NCBI GenBank assembly: GCA_943846675.1
Contig: OX044357.1
Span: 2,046,001-2,110,000, forward strand
Reading direction: 5' to 3'
From: UBA987 sp002292105
Lineage (GTDB): Bacteria > Bacteroidota > Bacteroidia > NS11-12g > UBA9320
Length of the DNA: 64,000 nucleotides
Position numbers and translations under genes: made by a program. The notes beneath the pieces are model-generated. The model was given only the letters and a program-made list of their open reading frames with translations, had not been told where the DNA came from and ran no database searches. This document shows, piece after piece, positions 62,101-64,000 of the stretch (within the stretch, counting starts at the first letter, position 1; each line of letters opens with the position of its first letter).

Positions 62101-62537
62101 CTACCAGCGAGGGTGCTGACCACACCTGATGTAGTTATTTTTCGAATGCGGTGGTTTAACAGATCCGCTACATACACATTTCCAGCGCCATCGACCGCTA
62201 CTCCTGTAGGAGAGGAAAACTTAGCCGATGTCCCTGTACCATCTGTATAGCCAGGTGTACCACTACCAGCGAGCGTGCTGACCACACCTGATGTAGTTAT
62301 TTTTCGAATGCGGTGGTTTACCTGATCCGCTACATACACATTTCCAGCGCCATCGACCGCTACTCCTGTAGGTGAGTCAAACTTAGCCGATGTCCCTGTA
62401 CCATCTGTAAAGCCAGGTGTACCACTACCAGCGAGCGTGCTGACCACACCTGATGACTGTGCTACGGTGTTTGAAAAAGAAAAACAAATAATGGAAAAAA
62501 GTACAGCTGTTAGCCGAGCTAGGTAAAATGATTTCAT
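56133..62537 (-). CDS. Giant T9SS surface protein with eighteen NHL repeats
   Basis: Start at 62535-62537 (M-K-S-F-Y-L-A-R-L) gives 2,134 residues with a signal peptide (about 1-28, V-A-Q). Three groups of six NHL units (53-54 residues each; V-S-T-L-A-G-S ... G-V-A-V-D-G-A-G-N-V-Y-V-A-D ... N-H-R-I-R-K-I-T) are separated by pairs of linker modules with T-I-T-A-N-V-C-D-S-Y-T-S-P-S-G. Then come a beta-helix region (about 1,340-1,680), a cell-surface region, a Gly-rich stretch and a T9SS type A tail (L-Y-P-N-P-T-K-G-T). Six NHL units form one closed propeller, so three propellers are expected. Unit variation is focused on F-x-x-P-x-G and D-x-x-N-H. It is a probable adhesin or ligand-binding surface protein. 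Confidence 0.88.
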   Translation of the reverse strand: MKSFYLARLTAVLFSIICFSFSNTVAQSSGVVSTLAGSGTPGFTDGTGTSAKFDSPTGVAVDGAGNVYVADQVNHRIRKITTSGVVSTLAGSGTPGYTDGTGTSAKFSSPTGVAVDGAGNVYVADLLNHRIRKITTSGVVSTLAGSGTPGNADGTGTSAKFSYPNGVAVDGAGNVYVADYFNHRIRKITTSGVVSTLAGSASGYADGTGTSAQFSYPTGVAVDGAGNVYVADYNNHRIRKITTSGVVSTLAGSGTPGYTDGTGTSAKFSSPTGVAVDGAGNVYVADYNNHRIRKITTSGVVSTLAGSGKAGYTDGTGTSAKFYYPIGVAVDGAGNVYVGDQYNHRIRKITFCAETTETITANVCDSYTSPSGKTWTTSNTYMDTIANDAGCDSVITVNLTVRDKTTETITANVCDTYTSPSGRHTWFGTGIYKDTIPNAAGCDSILTINLTVIATPIVTVSTLAGSGASGYTDGTGTSAQFSYPNGVAVDGAGNVYVADQVNNRIRKITTSGVVSTLAGSSQGYADGTGTSAQFDNPFGVAVDGAGNVYVADYNNHSIRKITTSGVVSTLAGSGTSGYADGTGTSAQFNSPIGVAVDGAGNVYVADENNHRIRKITTSGVVSTLAGSSQGYTDGTGTSAQFKYPNGVAVDGAGNVYVADLSNHRIRKITASGVVSTLAGSASGYADGTGTSAQFKSPRGVAVDGAGNVYVADQENHGIRKITASGVVSTLAGGGKAGYTDGTGTSAKFKYPSGVAVDGAGNVYVGDYFNHRIRKITLSAGSAETTETITANVCDSYTSPSGKTWTTSNTYSDTIANTAGCDSVITVNLTVRNKTTETITANVCDTYTSPSGRHTWFETGIYKDTIPNAAGCDSILTINLTVIATPIVTVSTLAGSGTPGYTDGTGTSAKFDSPRGVAVDGAGNVYVADEYNHRIRKITASGVVGTLAGSASGYTDGTGTSAKFKNPYGVAVDGAGNVYVADRSNHRIRKITTSGVVSTLAGSGTPGYTDGTGTSAKFSSPTGVAVDGAGNVYVADLFNHRIRKITTSGVVSTLAGSASGYADGTGTSAQFSYPTGVAVDGAGNVYVADYNNHRIRKITTSGVVSTLAGSGTPGYTDGTGTSAKFSSPTGVAVDGAGNVYVADYNNHRIRKITASGVVSTLAGSGKAGYTDGTGTSAKFYYPIGVAVDGAGNVYVADQSNHRIRKITLSAGSAETTETITANVCDSYTSPSGKTWTTSNTYSDTIANDAGCDSVITVNLTVRYKSSFSFAETVYETFTSPSGKTWTNSGTYLDTIPNDVNCDSIITVDLTVINKLFVDTDGSSGTGKSWGNPMKTLDDAINAANKTDNHAEIWMRKGMYYPGGKSSSNRDSAFVVTNPNVELLGGFSGTETEPGQRNQTANPTILCGDIGKANDSSDNAYHVLIIAPNGSDIGPNFKLDGLTFKNGNADGNSKYTYENRDVYQSEGGSIVILGSGKSGQEISPTITNCHFEGNYGDYGSIYIRVPNGKSFATISHCTFKNNHSIYGAIFNDGQAGEVSPNIVNCAFDGNTSATSGAAIYNYGYGGKCSPTITSCVFNSNSASSMGGAIYNTGYGGTSNPVITNATFHANAAGSHAGAMYSFGNSGTCQPKVTNSIFYKNTKGGDVDHKFSEFYNYAAYPYIKNSSMQRASSTYTASTFNSLNSGTNNIFQTNPNFEAIADGNGADDVWRTGDDGLRLSSSSTNLLNGGTNTGAPTADILGNQRMGTTDMGAYEYVNCGLNVKLATSVTTHTATQSVVDGNFVCYCNSDNELLLALDTNGTGAVITPSQVKLYIGNPSTLSYNSAGGMITNTAGGVILERRWDVEPTTQPTSPVTVRYFYTNDNYDDIVTAMAGLTSPTTITSPSQLQFYKVTGGSSATFPNPHDTGVTGIVLTNGTTASTTVWVNGTHGVQDHTAEYLVSTFSGGGGGGGGGSSPLPVELIQFEASPAASHTADLTWKTASELNNSHFVVERSYDGRDFQAAAIVQGNGTTQNVITYNHNDNTIDLAQNTVFYRLRQVDFDGTTAYSPVRRVDFEGSIIPNSVTLYPNPTKGTVTVSFTDDEAESHAIKVIDNLGRELYKQTFDGQAIELDLSSQATGIYFIILDSGESFKVIKQ
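58900..62455 (-). repeat. Tandem 159-162 bp NHL-coding repeats in three blocks
   Basis: Eighteen units of 159 or 162 bp are nearly identical at DNA level, differing mainly at 3-5 codons each. Blocks lie at about 61490-62455, 60210-61165 and 58900-59870, separated by linker-coding DNA (about 61165-61490 and 59870-60210) that is also repeated. Units 4-6 of the first and third block have the same order of variants, suggesting block duplication. The region looks richer in G+C than its neighbours. Confidence 0.9.
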
Positions 62538-62681
62538 AATACTACTTAAATTTTGCGACTTGAATTTTTCAAATCTCAAATCCAAAAGTAAAAAAATTTT
62601 TTTTTTATTAAAAACTCTATTCTTTTAATACCAGCAATTTACAAAAAACAATAATTGTATTTGCTAAACGTTACCAAAGGG

Positions 62682-63212
62682 ATGAATCCAAGAAAAATAA
62701 TATTGATAACGTGCTTAATTTTATCAGCTAATCAATTGAAAGCTCAGATACTTAAATCCGAAATGCTATCTGCTGGTATTTCACACCAAATAGGTTTAAG
62801 CAATAACACTTTTTCTCAAACAGGCCCAAAAATGAGTCTTTCGCATCTAAGGTATGCTGTAAATACTGGTGTGCTTTTTTCGAATGATAAAGACTTCTCT
62901 ACTTTTTTTATAAATGGAGAGTTTAACGTATTAGCTTGGCACCATGCCTACGTTGCACATCGTTTTACTCCTGTATTAGGAGCTCAATTGGAGCGAACAA
63001 GCCGAGAAAACACAAAAAGTTACACTATTCTTCCTAAAATTGGGATTAAAGGTAGTTATGACCGCTTTATTTTTGATATCTCTTACTTGCAGAATAGAAA
63101 CAGAAACCAATTACAAGCGGGGCTATCTTATGTTATTTGGATTGGACCAAATTGTACTATGAAAAGAGTAAAAGAATTCAATCCTCCTTGGGAGAGTCAG
63201 TTAAATTTCTGA
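62682..63212 (+). CDS. Small outer-membrane beta-barrel-like protein
   Basis: The ATG at 62682 (M-N-P-R-K-I-I-L-I-T) gives 176 residues with a signal peptide (about 1-22, L-K-A-Q). The remainder alternates polar and hydrophobic residues in short strands (e.g. Y-D-R-F-I-F-D-I-S-Y-L-Q; L-Q-A-G-L-S-Y-V-I-W-I-G), as in small outer-membrane barrels. It is divergent from the giant NHL gene and may be an outer-membrane partner of it or of T9SS (PorP/SprF-like size is larger, so this is unsure). Confidence 0.55.
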   Translation: MNPRKIILITCLILSANQLKAQILKSEMLSAGISHQIGLSNNTFSQTGPKMSLSHLRYAVNTGVLFSNDKDFSTFFINGEFNVLAWHHAYVAHRFTPVLGAQLERTSRENTKSYTILPKIGIKGSYDRFIFDISYLQNRNRNQLQAGLSYVIWIGPNCTMKRVKEFNPPWESQLNF

Positions 63213-63350
63213 AGTATAAGAAACGCCATATAAAATGTTCACTCGGACTCTGCAAAGCAGAAATTTATTGTAAAAACAAAGAGTAACATTGGACAGTGTC
63301 TTAAGGGCATTAAGTCTATTAGTTTTAAAAATTAGCAGACATAAACTTAA

Positions 63351-63539
63351 CTTAAGATATTGATAGCTTGGTATATAGAGGAATATGTGTATGAATTGGA
63401 GAATATTGAGGAAAGACTCGAAGAGTTGGAACCAAAGCAAAGAATAGAGCTTTTGATTAAACTGATGCCTTATGTTTTCCCAAAACTTGAAACCATTTCA
63501 CATACAACTAATGAACCGCTACAATGGGAGTTTGAATAG
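63351..63539 (+). pseudogene. Fragment related to small mobile-element proteins
   Basis: The frame reads L-K-I-L-I-A-W-Y-I-E-E-Y, then E-R-L-E-E-L-E-P-K-Q-R-I-E-L-L-I-K-L-M-P-Y-V-F-P-K-L-E-T (in separate blocks) and ends L-Q-W-E-F-E. It is coding-like but has no ATG in the right place and is preceded by a stop at 63348-63350. The segment L-I-K-L-M-P-Y-V-F-P-K-L matches the style of Y-I-K-L-S-E-M-V-I-P-K-L in the gene at 1238. It is probably a 5'-truncated remnant. The rest of 63213-63750 shows nothing else except the 19-bp repeat. Confidence 0.45.
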
Positions 63540-63719
63540 TAGAAAAACCCAGTGGGTTATTTGAGTTATTATCCGACAGAATCGGTCTTTGAACTATATT
63601 GTTTTGTAAATCTTAGTTTAAAGTAAACAGCTTGAAGAATTATTGATTTTGGATATCTGTGACGGTTGAACATTGAAGTCGTTTTTAATTTCAAATCTAA
63701 AGATATAGTAAATTGCCCT

Positions 63720-63738
63720 AGTTAATGCAACAGAACCC
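63720..63738 (+). repeat. 19-bp exact repeat, second copy
   Basis: Second copy of AGTTAATGCAACAGAACCC, 12 bp upstream of the ATG at 63751. It may belong to the untranslated leader of the DUF6150-like gene. Confidence 0.4.
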
Positions 63739-63750
63739 AAAAGAAACAAT

Positions 63751-64000
63751 ATGAAAAAATTATTCCTAATTACAACCCTTTTAATTGCTAGTGCAAGCGT
63801 TAAAGCCCAGTTAATATATTCTGTAGATGCTGATTACAAAGCGGATGTTAAAGTTTATGTTGTGGACGCAGCATATAAAGCTGATCTTTTGGTTTACAAA
63901 GTTGATGCAGCATATATGGCTGGAGATAACAATGGTAGATGGTTTTTTACAGATGCAGCTTACAAGGCAAAAAAGAAAATATATTTCGTGGATGCAGCTT
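63751..64000 (+). CDS. DUF6150-like repeat protein, cut by the window end
   Basis: The 5' part (83 codons) of a gene. It has a signal peptide (1-20, V-K-A-Q) and then short repeats of about 15-16 residues with the pattern V-D-A-x-Y-K-A-D-x-x-V-Y, interrupted by D-N-N-G-R-W-F-F-T-D. This is the pattern of the DUF6150 family, small secreted proteins of unknown function in Bacteroidota. The remainder lies outside the window. Confidence 0.7.
   Translation, partial: MKKLFLITTLLIASASVKAQLIYSVDADYKADVKVYVVDAAYKADLLVYKVDAAYMAGDNNGRWFFTDAAYKAKKKIYFVDAA

Noticed and set aside
58900..62455. The regular repeats could be taken for a CRISPR array
   Set aside because: Units are 159-162 bp, continuous, and translate in one open frame as NHL repeats; there are no short repeats with unique spacers and no cas genes.
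56133..62537. Diversity-generating retroelement target
   Set aside because: Codon differences between NHL units involve all four bases, not only adenines, and no reverse transcriptase or template repeat is in the window.
1..64000. rRNA or complete tRNA genes
   Set aside because: No complete tRNA cloverleaf or rRNA sequence was recognised by eye; only the 3'-end-like segment at 4911-4934 was found.

Overview
The window looks like chromosomal DNA of a low-G+C member of the Bacteroidota, most likely a flavobacterium-like marine or environmental species. The reasons are the many type IX secretion (T9SS) C-terminal sorting tails of the N-P-x-P-x-x-G type, a PorU sortase, lipoproteins whose mature Cys is followed by K/E/D, MauG/MbnP and HYC_CC families typical of this phylum, and promoter boxes of the TAnnTTTG type. 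It is best described as a heavy-metal (mainly copper) handling island bordered by mobile DNA.

Region by region. 1-8456: integrated mobile DNA, almost all on the minus strand: an IS3-family remnant, small mobile-element genes, a tyrosine recombinase with substituted catalytic residues, a large serine recombinase whose 3' end runs through a tRNA-like 3' end plus terminator (a probable attachment scar), a 45-residue gene, a MerR-like regulator and a zinc-ribbon protein. 8774-10387: a HYC_CC protein and a propeller-like lipoprotein. 10433-24877: a long minus-strand block with two HMA-AraC regulators, an HMA/MauE membrane protein, a HYC_CC_PP protein, a CusA/TolC/CusB efflux system, a DUF5676 protein, a universal stress protein, a CPH-type Cu ATPase and a T9SS-exported multicopper oxidase.

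25049-31457: a tight plus-strand operon: HYC_CC_PP protein, metal-binding lipoprotein, MbnP, two di-haem MauG/MbnH-like proteins, a secreted HMA protein, a thioredoxin-like protein and a BNR protein with a C-x-C-C motif. This resembles a kynurenine-dependent copper-protein maturation module combined with T9SS surface display, and is the most interesting system here. PorU follows at 31657-35463. 35986-37610: a small mer-like group (GDCCVxC protein, MerT-MerP fusion with a defective 5' end, a lipoprotein). 38097-46843: a second efflux module (His-rich protein, RND-TolC fusion, adaptor, isoprenylcysteine-methyltransferase-like protein, Zn/Cd ATPase). 46948-50931: a second copy of the propeller-like lipoprotein and a small operon with two overlapping cupredoxin genes. 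51472-55001: a three-gene operon with a cytochrome/propeller lipoprotein. 56133-62537: a 2,134-residue T9SS protein with eighteen near-identical NHL units arranged as three sets of six, variable only at a few codons per unit. The window ends in the start of a DUF6150-like gene.

Four diverged copies of a roughly 150-270 bp intergenic repeat (near 7.9, 37.8, 51.3 and 55.3 kb) sit at the borders of these modules, suggesting that the island was assembled from blocks. Functionally, the products would detect metal (HMA-AraC), bind and oxidise it outside the cell or in the periplasm (multicopper oxidases, MbnP, BNR protein), and pump it out through the inner membrane (P-type ATPases) and the whole envelope (RND systems).
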